This document shows, one piece after another, positions 35,801 to 50,700 of a stretch of DNA of 64,000 nt (the stretch's first letter is position 1; every line of letters begins with the position of its first letter). Source of the DNA: Vespa crabro. Taxonomy: Eukaryota > Arthropoda > Insecta > Hymenoptera > Vespidae. The translations under genes and the position numbers were made by a program. The notes beneath the pieces were generated by a model that saw only the letters and a list, made by a program, of their open reading frames with translations, did no database searches and was not told the origin of the DNA. The DNA is taken from NCBI RefSeq assembly GCF_910589235.1, contig NC_060956.1, positions 12,554,999 through 12,618,998 on the forward strand, in the 5' to 3' direction.

Positions 35801-38800
35801 TTTCGTACTGTTGTCCGGGAAAATTCATTGTTTTCACCATTTTACCTCAGCATATAGCGAAATTGGCATATGTCGATCAGGTTTCTCGATAATTATCATG
35901 CTACAACACGTATTAACGCATAGTCGGAAAGAAATATTCTAGTTTCATTCTTTATTCTACGTCGAAAAAATATAAAATCATTGAAATTGAATGTGATTTC
36001 AACCTTTCATTTTTCGACGATACGCCTTTATGAGCATAAAATCGTATATACGATATGAAACAATGTTAATACATCAATACCAAGAAAAAAAAGATGTTTG
36101 ATCTTCTGAAATACAATGTCCGAATCGATTGGTAACATTTTTCAAACTGTGGAACGAGTAATTTCACTGTTTTCAGGATAATATTTCCGCATATAGCGAA
36201 ATTCACATGTGATGTTCAGTTTTCTCGATAATTTTCATGTTAAAGCACGTAATTAAAAATAGTCGGAAAGAAATATTCTAGTTTCATTCTTTATTCTGCG
36301 TCGAAAGTATATAAAATCATTGAAATTGAATGAGATTTCAACCTTTCGTTTTTCGACGATACGCCTTTATGAGCATAAAATCGTATATTGGATATGAAAC
36401 AAAGTTAAGACATCAATTCCAAGATAGAAAAGATTTTTGATCTTCTGAAATACAATGTCTGAATCGATTGGTAACATTTTTCAAACTGTTGTACGAGTAA
36501 GTTCAAAGATTTCACCATTTTATCTCAGCATATAGCGAAAAACGCATATGTCGATCAGGTTTCTCGATAATTATCATGTTACAACACATATTTACGCATA
36601 GTCGGAAAGATATAATCTAGTTTCATTCTTTATTCTGCGTCGAAAAAATATAAAATCATTGAAATTGAATGTGATTTCAACCTTTCATTTTTCGACGATA
36701 CGCCTTTATGAGCATAAAATCGTATATACGATATGAAACAATGTTAATACATCAATACCAAGATAAAAAGGATGTTTGATCTTCTGAAATACCATGTCTG
36801 AATAGATTGGTAACATTTTTCGTACTGTTGTCCGGGAAAATTCATTGTTTTCACCATTTTACCTCAGCATATAGCGAAATTCGCATATGTCGATCAGGTT
36901 TCTCGATAATTATCATGTTACAACACGTATTTACGCATAGTCGGAAAGAAATATTCTAGTTTCATTCTTTATTCTACGTCGAAAAAATATAAAATCATTG
37001 AAATTGAATGTGATTTCAACCTTTCATTTTTCGACGATACGCCTTTATGAGCATAAAATCGTATATACGATATGAAACAAAGTTAAGACATCAATTCCAA
37101 GATAGAAAAGATTTTTGATCTTCTGAAATACAATGTCCGAATAGATTGGTAACATTTTTCAAACTGTGGAACGAGTATTTTCACTGTTTTCATGATAATA
37201 TTTCCGCATATAGCGGAATTCGCATGTGTCGATCAGGTTTCTCATTAATTATCATGTTAAAACACGCATTTACACATAGTCGGAAAGATATAATCTAGTT
37301 TCATTCTTTATTCTGCGTCGAAAGTATTTAAAATCATTGAAATTGAATTAGATTTCAACCTTTCATTTTTCGACGATACAACTTTATGAGTATAAAATCG
37401 TATATTGGATATGAAACAAAGTTAAGACATCAATTCCAAGATAGAAAAGATTTTTGATCTTCTGAAATACAATGTCCGAATCGATTGGTAACATTTTTCA
37501 AACTGTGGAACGAGTATTTTCACTGTTTTCATGATAATATTTCCGCATATAGCGAAATTCACATGTGTTGTTCAGTTTTCTCGATAATTTTCATGTTAAA
37601 GCACGTATTTAAAAATAGTCGGAAAGAAATATTCTAGTTTCATTCTTTATTCTGCGTCGAAAGTATATAAAATCATTGAAATTGAATGTGATTTCAACCT
37701 TTCATTTTTCGACGATACGCCTTTATGAGCATAAAATCGTATATACGATATGAAACAATGTTAATACATCAATACCAAGATAAAAAGGATGTTTGATCTT
37801 CTGAAATAACATGTCTGAATAGATTGGTAACATTTTTCGTACTGTTGTCCGGGAAAATTCATTGTTTTCACCATTTTACCTCAGCATATAGCGAAATTGG
37901 CATATGTCGATCAGGTTTCTCGATAATTATCATGCTACAACACGTATTAACGCATAGTCGGAAAGAAATATTCTAGTTTCATTCTTTATTCTACGTCGAA
38001 AAAATATAAAATCATTGAAATTGAATGTGATTTCAACCTTTCATTTTTCGACGATACGCCTTTATGAGCATAAAATCGTATATACGATATGAAACAATGT
38101 TAATACATCAATACCAAGAAAAAAAAGATGTTTGATCTTCTGAAATACAATGTCCGAATCGATTGGTAACATTTTTCAAACTGTGGAACGAGTAATTTCA
38201 CTGTTTTCAGGATAATATTTCCGCATATAGCGAAATTCACATGTGATGTTCAGTTTTCTCGATAATTTTCATGTTAAAGCACGTAATTAAAAATAGTCGG
38301 AAAGAAATATTCTAGTTTCATTCTTTATTCTGCGTCGAAAGTATATAAAATCATTGAAATTGAATGAGATTTCAACCTTTCGTTTTTCGACGATACGCCT
38401 TTATGAGCATAAAATCGTATATTGGATATGAAACAAAGTTAAGACATCAATTCCAAGATAGAAAAGATTTTTGATCTTCTGAAATACAATGTCTGAATCG
38501 ATTGGTAACATTTTTCAAACTGTTGTACGAGTAAGTTCAAAGATTTCACCATTTTATCTCAGCATATAGCGAAAAACGCATATGTCGATCAGGTTTCTCG
38601 ATAATTATCATGTTACAACACATATTTACGCATAGTCGGAAAGATATAATCTAGTTTCATTCTTTATTCTGCGTCGAAAAAATATAAAATCATTGAAATT
38701 GAATGTGATTTCAACCTTTCATTTTTCGACGATACGCCTTTATGAGCATAAAATCGTATATACGATATGAAACAATGTTAATACATCAATACCAAGATAA

Positions 38801-39663
38801 AAAGGATGTTTGATCTTCTGAAATACCATGTCTGAATAGATTGGTAACATTTTTCGTACTGTTGTCCGGGAAAATTCATTGTTTTCACCATTTTACCTCA
38901 GCATATAGCGAAATTCGCATATGTCGATCAGGTTTCTCGATAATTATCATGCTACAACACGTATTAACGCATAGTCGGAAAGAAATATTCTAGTTTCATT
39001 CTTTATTCTACGTCGAAAAAATATAAAATCATTGAAATTGAATGTGATTTCAACCTTTCATTTTTCGACGATACGCCTTTATGAGCATAAAATCGTATAT
39101 ACGATATGAAACAAAGTTAAGACATCAATTCCAAGATAGAAAAGATTTTTGATCTTCTGAAATACAATGTCCGAATAGATTGGTAACATTTTTCAAACTG
39201 TGGAACGAGTATTTTTACTGTTTTCATGATAATATTTCCGCATATAGCGGAATTCGCATGTGTCGAACAGGTTTCTCATTAATTATCATGTTAAAACACG
39301 CATTTACACATAGTCGGAAAGATATAATCTAGTTTCATTCTTTATTCTGCGTCGAAAGTATTTAAAATCATTGAAATTGAATTAGATTTCAACCTTTCGT
39401 TTTTTGACGATACGCCATTATGAGCATAAAATCGTATATACGATATGAAACAATGTTAATACATCAATACCAAGAAAAAAAAGATGTTTGATCTTCTGAA
39501 ATACAATGTCCGAATCGATTGGTAACATTTTTCAAACTGTGGAACGAGTAATTTCAGTGTTTTCAGAATAATATTTCCGCATATAGCGAAATTCACATGT
39601 GTTGTTCAGTTTTCTCGATAATTTTCATGTTAAAGCACGTAATTAAAAATAGTCGGAAAGAAA

Positions 39664-40002
39664 TATTCTAGTTTCATTCTTTATTCTGCGTCGAAAGTAT
39701 ATAAAATCATTGAAATTGAATGAGATTTCAACCTTTCATTTTTCGACGATACGCCTTTATGAGCATAAAATCGTATATACGATATGAAACAATGTTAATA
39801 CATCAATACCAAGATAAAAAGGATGTTTGATCTTCTGAAATACCATGTCTGAATAGATTGGTAACATTTTTCAAACTGTGGAACGAGTAATTTCACTGTT
39901 TTCAGGATAATATTTCCGCATATAGCGAAATTCACATGTGATGTTCAGTTTTCTCGATAATTTTCATGTTAAAGCACGTAATTAAAAATAGTCGGAAAGA
40001 AA
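39664..40002 (+). repeat. Junction monomer 118, A/B/D3 mosaic
   Basis: A-like 5' end (gtatata, gaatgag), then catttttcg, cgtatatacgat and B middle (aaaaagg, aataccatg), then D3 after the core (cacatgtgatgttcag). It marks where the copy of about 23.13-30.24 kb is joined to the copy of about 24.48-32.65 kb. Confidence 0.85.
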
Positions 40003-43000
40003 TATTCTAGTTTCATTCTTTATTCTGCGTCGAAAGTATATAAAATCATTGAAATTGAATGAGATTTCAACCTTTCGTTTTTCGACGATACGCCTTTATG
40101 AGCATAAAATCGTATATTGGATATGAAACAAAGTTAAGACATCAATTCCAAGATAGAAAAGATTTTTGATCTTCTGAAATACAATGTCTGAATCGATTGG
40201 TAACATTTTTCAAACTGTTGTACGAGTAAGTTCAAAGATTTCACCATTTTATCTCAGCATATAGCGAAAAACGCATATGTCGATCAGGTTTCTCGATAAT
40301 TATCATGTTACAACACATATTTACGCATAGTCGGAAAGATATAATCTAGTTTCATTCTTTATTCTGCGTCGAAAAAATATAAAATCATTGAAATTGAATG
40401 TGATTTCAACCTTTCATTTTTCGACGATACGCCTTTATGAGCATAAAATCGTATATACGATATGAAACAATGTTAATACATCAATACCAAGATAAAAAGG
40501 ATGTTTGATCTTCTGAAATACCATGTCTGAATAGATTGGTAACATTTTTCGTACTGTTGTCCGGGAAAATTCATTGTTTTCACCATTTTACCTCAGCATA
40601 TAGCGAAATTCGCATATGTCGATCAGGTTTCTCGATAATTATCATGCTACAACACGAATTAACGCATAGTCGGAAAGAAATATTCTAGTTTCATTCTTTA
40701 TTCTACGTCGAAAAAATATAAAATCATTGAAATTGAATGTGATTTCAACCTTTCATTTTTCGACGATACGCCTTTATGAGCATAAAATCGTATATACGAT
40801 ATGAAACAAAGTTAAGACATCAATTCCAAGATAGAAAAGATTTTTGATCTTCTGAAATACAATGTCCGAATAGATTGGTAACATTTTTCAAACTGTGGAA
40901 CGAGTATTTTCACTGTTTTCATGATAATATTTCCGCATATAGCGGAATTCGCATGTGTCGATCAGGTTTCTCATTAATTATCATGTTAAAACACGCATTT
41001 ACACATAGTCGGAAAGATATAATCTAGTTTCATTCTTTATTCTGCGTCGAAAGTATTTAAAATCATTGAAATTGAATTAGATTTCAACCTTTCATTTTTC
41101 GACGATACAACTTTATGAGTATAAAATCGTATATTGGATATGAAACAAAGTTAAGACATCAATTCCAAGATAGAAAAGATTTTTGATCTTCTGAAATACA
41201 ATGTCCGAATCGATTGGTAACATTTTTCAAACTGTGGAACGAGTATTTTCACTGTTTTCATGATAATATTTCCGCATATAGCGAAATTCACATGTGTTGT
41301 TCAGTTTTCTCGATAATTTTCATGTTAAAGCACGTATTTAAAAATAGTCGGAAAGAAATATTCTAGTTTCATTCTTTATTCTGCGTCGAAAGTATATAAA
41401 ATCATTGAAATTGAATGTGATTTCAACCTTTCATTTTTCGACGATACGCCTTTATGAGCATAAAATCGTATATACGATATGAAACAATGTTAATACATCA
41501 ATACCAAGATAAAAAGGATGTTTGATCTTCTGAAATAACATGTCTGAATAGATTGGTAACATTTTTCGTACTGTTGTCCGGGAAAATTCATTGTTTTCAC
41601 CATTTTACCTCAGCATATAGCGAAATTGGCATATGTCGATCAGGTTTCTCGATAATTATCATGCTACAACACGTATTAACGCATAGTCGGAAAGAAATAT
41701 TCTAGTTTCATTCTTTATTCTACGTCGAAAAAATATAAAATCATTGAAATTGAATGTGATTTCAACCTTTCATTTTTCGACGATACGCCTTTATGAGCAT
41801 AAAATCGTATATACGATATGAAACAATGTTAATACATCAATACCAAGATAAAAAAGATGTTTGATCTTCTGAAATACAATGTCCGAATCGATTGGTAACA
41901 TTTTTCAAACTGTGGAACGAGTAATTTCACTGTTTTCAGGATAATATTTCCGCATATAGCGAAATTCACATGTGATGTTCAGTTTTCTCGATAATTTTCA
42001 TGTTAAAGCACGTAATTAAAAATAGTCGGAAAGAAATATTCTAGTTTCATTCTTTATTCTGCGTCGAAAGTATATAAAATCATTGAAATTGAATGAGATT
42101 TCAACCTTTCGTTTTTCGACGATACGCCTTTATGAGCATAAAATCGTATATTGGATATGAAACAAAGTTAAGACATCAATTCCAAGATAGAAAAGATTTT
42201 TGATCTTATGAAATACAATGTCTGAATCGATTGGTAACATTTTTCAAACTGTTGTACGAGTAAGTTCAAAGATTTCACCATTTTATCTCAGCATATAGCG
42301 AAAAACGCATATGTCAATCAGGTTTCTCGATAATTATCATGTTACAACACATATTTACGCATAGTCGGAAAGATATAATCTAGTTTCATTCTTTATTCTG
42401 CGTCGAAAAAATATAAAATCATTGAAATTGAATGTGATTTCAACCTTTCATTTTTCGACGATACGCCTTTATGAGAATAAAATCGTATATACGATATGAA
42501 ACAATATTAATACATCAATACCAAGATAAAAAGGATGTTTGATCTTCTGAAATACCATGTCTGAATAGATTGGTAACATTTTTCGTACTGTTGTCCGGGA
42601 AAATTCATTGTTTTCACCATTTTACCTCAGCATATAGCGAAATTCGCATATGTCGATCAGGTTTCTCGATAATTATCATGCTACAACACGTATTAACGCA
42701 TAGTCGGAAAGAAATATTCTAGTTTCATTCTTTATTCTACGTCGAAAAAATATAAAATCATTGAAATTGAATGTGATTTCAACCTTTCATTTTTCGACGA
42801 TACGCCTTTATGAGCATAAAATCGTATATACGATATGAAACAAAGTTAAGACATCAATTCCAAGATAGAAAAGATTTTTGATCTTCTGAAATACAATGTC
42901 CGAATAGATTGGTAACATTTTTCAAACTGTGGAACGAGTATTTTCACTGTTTTCATGATAATATTTCCGCATATAGCGGAATTCGCATGTGTCGATCAGG

Positions 43001-46000
43001 TTTCTCATTAATTATCATGTTAAAACACGCATTTACACATAGTCGGAAAGATATAATCTAGTTTCATTCTTTATTCTGCGTCGAAAGTATTTAAAATCAT
43101 TGAAATTGAATTAGATTTCAACCTTTCATTTTTCGACGATACAACTTTATGAGTATAAAATCGTATATTGGATATGAAACAAAGTTAAGACATCAATTCC
43201 AAGATAGAAAAGATTTTTGATCTTCTGAAATACAATGTCCGAATCGATTGGTAACATTTTTCAAACTGTGGAACGAGTATTTTCACTGTTTTCATGATAA
43301 TATTTCCGCATATAGCGAAATTCACATGTGTTGTTCAGTTTTCTCGATAATTTTCATGTTAAAGCACGTATTTAAAAATAGTCGGAAAGAAATATTCTAG
43401 TTTCATTCTTTATTCTGCGTCGAAAGTATATAAAATCATTGAAATTGAATGTGATTTCAACCTTTCATTTTTCGACGATACGCCTTTATGAGCATAAAAT
43501 CGTATATACGATATGAAACAATGTTAATACATCAATACCAAGATAAAAAGGATGTTTGATCTTCTGAAATAACATGTCTGAATAGATTGGTAACATTTTT
43601 CGTACTGTTGTCCGGGAAAATTCATTGTTTTCACCATTTTACCTCAGCATATAGCGAAATTGGCATATGTCGATCAGGTTTCTCGATAATTATCATGCTA
43701 CAACACGTATTAACGCATAGTCGGAAAGAAATATTCTAGTTTCATTCTTTATTCTACGTCGAAAAAATATAAAATCATTGAAATTGAATGTGATTTCAAC
43801 CTTTCATTTTTCGACGATACGCCTTTATGAGCATAAAATCGTATATACGATATGAAACAATGTTAATACATCAATACCAAGAAAAAAAAGATGTTTGATC
43901 TTCTGAAATACAATGTCCGAATCGATTGGTAACATTTTTCAAACTGTGGAACGAGTAATTTCACTGTTTTCAGGATAATATTTCCGCATATAGCGAAATT
44001 CACATGTGATGTTCAGTTTTCTCGATAATTTTCATGTTAAAGCACGTAATTAAAAATAGTCGGAAAGAAATATTCTAGTTTCATTCTTTATTCTACGTCG
44101 AAAAAATATAAAATCATTGAAATTGAATGAGATTTCAACCTTTCGTTTTTCGACGATACGCCTTTATGAGCATAAAATCGTATATTGGATATGAAACAAA
44201 GTTAAGACATCAATTCCAAGATAGAAAAGATTTTTGATCTTCTGAAATACAATGTCTGAATCGATTGGTAACATTTTTCAAACTGTTGTACGAGTAAGTT
44301 CAAAGATTTCACCATTTTATCTCAGCATATAGCGAAAAACGCATATGTCGATCAGGTTTCTCGATAATTATCATGTTACAACACATATTTACGCATAGTC
44401 GGAAAGATATAATCTAGTTTCATTCTTTATTCTGCGTCGAAAAAATATAAAATCATTGAAATTGAATGTGATTTCAACCTTTCATTTTTCGACGATACGC
44501 CTTTATGAGCATAAAATCGTATATACGATATGAAACAATGTTAATACATCAATACCAAGATAAAAAGGATGTTTGATCTTCTGAAATACCATGTCTGAAT
44601 AGATTGGTAACATTTTTCGTACTGTTGTCCGGGAAAATTCATTGTTTTCACCATTTTACCTCAGCATATAGCGAAATTCGCATATGTCGATCAGGTTTCT
44701 CGATAATTATCATGTTACAACACGTATTTACGCATAGTCGGAAAGAAATATTCTAGTTTCATTCTTTATTCTACGTCGAAAAAATATAAAATCATTGAAA
44801 TTGAATGTGATTTCAACCTTTCATTTTTCGACGATACGCCTTTATGAGCATAAAATCGTATATACGATATGAAACAAAGTTAAGACATCAATTCCAAGAT
44901 AGAAAAGATTTTTGATCTTCTGAAATACAATGTCCGAATAGATTGGTAACATTTTTCAAACTGTGGAACGAGTATTTTTACTGTTTTCATGATAATATTT
45001 CCGCATATAGCGGAATTCGCATGTGTCGAACAGGTTTCTCATTAATTATCATGTTAAAACACGCATTTACACATAGTCGGAAAGATATAATCTAGTTTCA
45101 TTCTTTATTCTGCGTCGAAAGTATTTAAAATCATTGAAATTGAATTAGATTTCAACCTTTCGTTTTTTGACGATACGCCATTATGAGCATAAAATCGTAT
45201 ATACGATATGAAACAATGTTAATACATCAATACCAAGAAAAAAAAGATGTTTGATCTTCTGAAATACAATGTCCGAATCGATTGGTAACATTTTTCAAAC
45301 TGTGGAACGAGTAATTTCAGTGTTTTCAGAATAATATTTCCGCATATAGCGAAATTCACATGTGTTGTTCAGTTTTCTCGATAATTTTCATGTTAAAGCA
45401 CGTAATTAAAAATAGTCGGAAAGAAATATTCTAGTTTCATTCTTTATTCTGCGTCGAAAGTATATAAAATCATTGAAATTGAATGAGATTTCAACCTTTC
45501 GTTTTTCGACGATACGCCTTTATGAGCATAAAATCGTATATTGGATATGAAACAAAGTTAAGACATCAATTCCAAGATAGAAAAGATTTTTGATCTTCTG
45601 AAATACAATGTCTGAATCGATTGGTAACATTTTTCAAACTGTTGTACGAGTAAGTTCAAAGATTTCACCATTTTATCTCAGCATATAGCGAAAAACGCAT
45701 ATGTCGATCAGGTTTCTCGATAATTATCATGTTACAACACGTTTTTACGCATAGTCGGAAAGATATAATCTAGTTTCATTCTTTATTCTGCGTCGAAAAA
45801 ATATAAAATCATTGAAATTGAAAGTGATTTCAAAATTTCATTTTTCGACGATACGCCTTTATGAGCATAAAATCGTATATACGATATGAAACAATGTTAA
45901 TACATCAATACCAAGATAAAAAGGATGTTTGATCTTCTGAAATACCATGTCTGAATAGATTGGTAACATTTTTCGTACTGTTGTCCGGGAAAATTCATTG

Positions 46001-47799
46001 TTTTCACCATTTTACCTCAGCATATAGCGAAATTCGCATATGTCGATCAGGTTTCTCGATAATTATCATGCTACAACACGTATTTACACATAGTCGGAAA
46101 GAAATATTCTAGTTTCATTCTTTATTCTGCGTCGAAAAAATATAAAATCATTGAAATTGAATGTGATTTCAACCTTTCATTTTTCGACGATACGCCTTTA
46201 TGAGCATAAAATCGTATATACGATATGAAACAAAGTTAAGACATCAATTCCAAGATAGAAAAGATTTTTGATCTTCTGAAATACAATGTCCGAATAGATT
46301 GGTAACATTTTTCAAACTGTGGAACGAGTATTTTTACTGTTTTCATGATAATATTTCCGCATATAGCGGAATTCGCATGTGTCGAACAGGTTTCTCATTA
46401 ATTATCATGTTAAAACACGCATTTACACATAGTCGGAAAGATATAATCTAGTTTCATTCTTTATTCTGCGTCGAAAGTATTTAAAATCATTGAAATTGAA
46501 TTAGATTTCAACCTTTCGTTTTTTGACGATACGCCATTATGAGCATAAAATCGTATATACGATATGAAACAATGTTAATACATCAATACCAAGAAAAAAA
46601 AGATGTTTGATCTTCTGAAATACAATGTCCGAATCGATTGGTAACATTTTTCAAACTGTGGAACGAGTAATTTCAGTGTTTTCAGAATAATATTTCCGCA
46701 TATAGCGAAATTCACATGTGTTGTTCAGTTTTCTCGATAATTTTCATGTTAAAGCACGTAATTAAAAATAGTCGGAAAGAAATATTCTAGTTTCATTCTT
46801 TATTCTGCGTCGAAAGTATATAAAATCATTGAAATTGAATGAGATTTCAACCTTTCGTTTTTCGACGATACGCCTTTATGAGCATAAAATCGTATATTGG
46901 ATATGAAACAAAGTTAAGACATCAATTCCAAGATAGAAAAGATTTTTGATCTTCTGAAATACAATGTCTGAATCGATTGGTAACATTTTTCAAACTGTTG
47001 TACGAGTAAGTTCAAAGATTTCACCATTTTATCTCAGCATATAGCGAAAAACGCATATGTCGATCAGGTTTCTCGATAATTATCATGTTACAACACATAT
47101 TTACGCATAGTCGGAAAGATATAATCTAGTTTCATTCTTTATTCTGCGTCGAAAAAATATAAAATCATTGAAATTGAATGTGATTTCAACCTTTCATTTT
47201 TCGACGATACGCCTTTATGAGCATAAAATCGTATATACGATATGAAACAATGTTAATACATCAATACCAAGATAAAAAGGATGTTTGATCTTCTGAAATA
47301 CCATGTCTGAATAGATTGGTAATATTTTTCAAACTGTGGAACGAGTATTTTCACTGTTTTCATGATAATATTTCCGCATATAGCGGAATTCGCATGTGTC
47401 GAACAGGTTTCTCATTAATTATCATGTTAAAACACGCATTTACACATAGTCGGAAAGATATAATCTAGTTTCATTCTTTATTCTGCGTCGAAAGTATTTA
47501 AAATCATTGAAATTGAATTAGACTTCAACCTTTCGTTTTTTGACGATACGCCATTATGAGCATAAAATCGTATATACGACATGAAACAATGTTAATAAAT
47601 CAATACCAAGAAAAAAAAGATGTTTGATCTTCTGAAATACAATGTCCGAATCGATTGGTAACATTTTTCAAACTGTGGAACGAGTAATTTCACTGTTTTC
47701 AGGATAATATTTCCGCATATAGCGAAATTCACATGTGTTGTTCAGTTTTCTCGATAATTTTCATGTTAAAGCACGTAATTAAAAATAGTCGGAAAGAAA
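40003..47799 (+). repeat. Second copy of the block 24748-32544
   Basis: Twenty-three monomers match 24748-32544 one for one at an offset of 15255 bp (45 monomers): two 6-mers (40003-44070), two tetramers (44071-46782), then A, BC hybrid, D (46783-47799). The unusual BC hybrid (47122) and the D with gaattagactt and acgacatg (47461) are shared, so this is a block copy and not an independent assembly. Local differences: monomer 125 (42037) has gatcttatg and gtcaatcagg; monomer 126 has gagaat and caatatt; monomer 131 (44071) has acgtcgaaaaaata; monomer 136 (45766) has gaaagtg and caaaatttc. Confidence 0.9.
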
Positions 47800-50700
47800 T
47801 ATTCTAGTTTCATTCTTTATTCTGCGTCGAAAGTATATAAAATCATTGAAATTGAATGAGATTTCAACCTTTCGTTTTTCGACGATACGCCTTTATGAGC
47901 ATAAAATCGTATATTGGATATGAAACAAAGTTAAGACATCAATTCCAAGATAGAAAAGATTTTTGATCTTCTGAAATACAATGTCTGAATCGATTGGTAA
48001 CATTTTTCAAACTGTTGTACGAGTAAGTTCAAAGATTTCACCATTTTATCTCAGCATATAGCGAAAAACGCATATGTCGATCAGGTTTCTCGATAATTAT
48101 CATGCTACAACACGTATTAACGCATAGTCGGAAAGAAATATTCTAGTTTCATTCTTTATTCTACGTCGAAAAAATATAAAATCATTGAAATTGAATGTGA
48201 TTTCAACCTTTCATTTTTCGACGATACGCCTTTATGAGCATAAAATCGTATATACGATATGAAACAAAGTTAAGACATCAATTCCAAGATAGAAAAGATT
48301 TTTGATCTTCTGAAATACAATGTCCGAATAGATTGGTAACATTTTTCAAACTGTGGAACGAGTATTTTCACTGTTTTCATGATAATATTTCCGCATATAG
48401 CGGAATTCGCATGTGTCGATCAGGTTTCTCATTAATTATCATGTTAAAACACGCATTTACACATAGTCGGAAAGATATAATCTAGTTTCATTCTTTATTC
48501 TGCGTCGAAAGTATTTAAAATCATTGAAATTGAATTAGATTTCAACCTTTCATTTTTCGACGATACAACTTTATGAGTATAAAATCGTATATTGGATATG
48601 AAACAAAGTTAAGACATCAATTCCAAGATAGAAAAGATTTTTGATCTTCTGAAATACAATGTCCGAATCGATTGGTAACATTTTTCAAACTGTGGAACGA
48701 GTATTTTCACTGTTTTCATGATAATATTTCCGCATATAGCGAAATTCACATGTGTTGTTCAGTTTTCTCGATAATTTTCATGTTAAAGCACGTATTTAAA
48801 AATAGTCGGAAAGAAATATTCTAGTTTCATTCTTTATTCTGCGTCGAAAGTATATAAAATCATTGAAATTGAATGTGATTTCAACCTTTCATTTTTCGAC
48901 GATACGCCTTTATGAGCATAAAATCGTATATACGATATGAAACAATGTTAATACATCAATACCAAGATAAAAAGGATGTTTGATCTTCTGAAATAACATG
49001 TCTGAATAGATTGGTAACATTTTTCGTACTGTTGTCCGGGAAAATTCATTGTTTTCACCATTTTACCTCAGCATATAGCGAAATTGGCATATGTCGATCA
49101 GGTTTCTCGATAATTATCATGCTACAACACGTATTAACGCATAGTCGGAAAGAAATATTCTAGTTTCATTCTTTATTCTACGTCGAAAAAATATAAAATC
49201 ATTGAAATTGAATGTGATTTCAACCTTTCATTTTTCGACGATACGCCTTTATGAGCATAAAATCGTATATACGATATGAAACAAAGTTAAGACATCAATT
49301 CCAAGATAGAAAAGATTTTTGATCTTCTGAAATACAATGTCCGAATAGATTGGTAACATTTTTCAAACTGTGGAACGAGTATTTTCACTGTTTTCATGAT
49401 AATATTTCCGCATATAGCGGAATTCGCATGTGTCGATCAGGTTTCTCATTAATTATCATGTTAAAACACGCATTTACACATAGTCGGAAAGATATAATCT
49501 AGTTTCATTCTTTATTCTGCGTCGAAAGTATTTAAAATCATTGAAATTGAATTAGATTTCAACCTTTCATTTTTCGACGATACAACTTTATGAGTATAAA
49601 ATCGTATATTGGATATGAAACAAAGTTAAGACATCAATTCCAAGATAGAAAAGATTTTTGATCTTCTGAAATACAATGTCCGAATCGATTGGTAACATTT
49701 TTCAAACTGTGGAACGAGTATTTTCACTGTTTTCATGATAATATTTCCGCATATAGCGAAATTCACATGTGTTGTTCAGTTTTCTCGATAATTTTCATGT
49801 TAAAGCACGTATTTAAAAATAGTCGGAAAGAAATATTCTAGTTTCATTCTTTATTCTGCGTCGAAAGTATATAAAATCATTGAAATTGAATGTGATTTCA
49901 ACCTTTCATTTTTCGACGATACGCCTTTATGAGCATAAAATCGTATATACGATATGAAACAATGTTAATACATCAATACCAAGATAAAAAGGATGTTTGA
50001 TCTTCTGAAATAACATGTCTGAATAGATTGGTAACATTTTTCGTACTGTTGTCCGGGAAAATTCATTGTTTTCACCATTTTACCTCAGCATATAGCGAAA
50101 TTGGCATATGTCGATCAGGTTTCTCGATAATTATCATGCTACAACACGTATTAACGCATAGTCGGAAAGAAATATTCTAGTTTCATTCTTTATTCTACGT
50201 CGAAAAAATATAAAATCATTGAAATTGAATGTGATTTCAACCTTTCATTTTTCGACGATACGCCTTTATGAGCATAAAATCGTATATACGATATGAAACA
50301 AAGTTAAGACATCAATTCCAAGATAGAAAAGATTTTTGATCTTCTGAAATACAATGTCCGAATAGATTGGTAACATTTTTCAAACTGTGGAACGAGTATT
50401 TTCACTGTTTTCATGATAATATTTCCGCATATAGCGGAATTCGCATGTGTCGATCAGGTTTCTCATTAATTATCATGTTAAAACACGCATTTACACATAG
50501 TCGGAAAGATATAATCTAGTTTCATTCTTTATTCTGCGTCGAAAGTATTTAAAATCATTGAAATTGAATTAGATTTCAACCTTTCATTTTTCGACGATAC
50601 AACTTTATGAGTATAAAATCGTATATTGGATATGAAACAAAGTTAAGACATCAATTCCAAGATAGAAAAGATTTTTGATCTTCTGAAATACAATGTCCGA

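Larger units (their letters stand above)
32545..40002 (+). repeat. Second copy of the block at about 23.13-30.24 kb
   Basis: Monomers 97-118 follow the order of monomers 69-90 at an offset of 9492 bp (28 monomers): B-hybrid, C-hybrid, D, B2, D3-hybrid, two 6-mers (34240-38307), then A B C D (38308-39663). The copy starts inside monomer 97 (32545), whose 5' end is A-like (gtatata, gaatgag, cgtttttcg) and then matches monomer 69. It ends inside monomer 118 (39664), which is A-like up to gaatgag and then matches monomer 73 (24409). Small differences from the source include ttacaacacgaattaac at monomer 103 and ttacaacacgtatttacgc at monomer 109. Confidence 0.88.
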
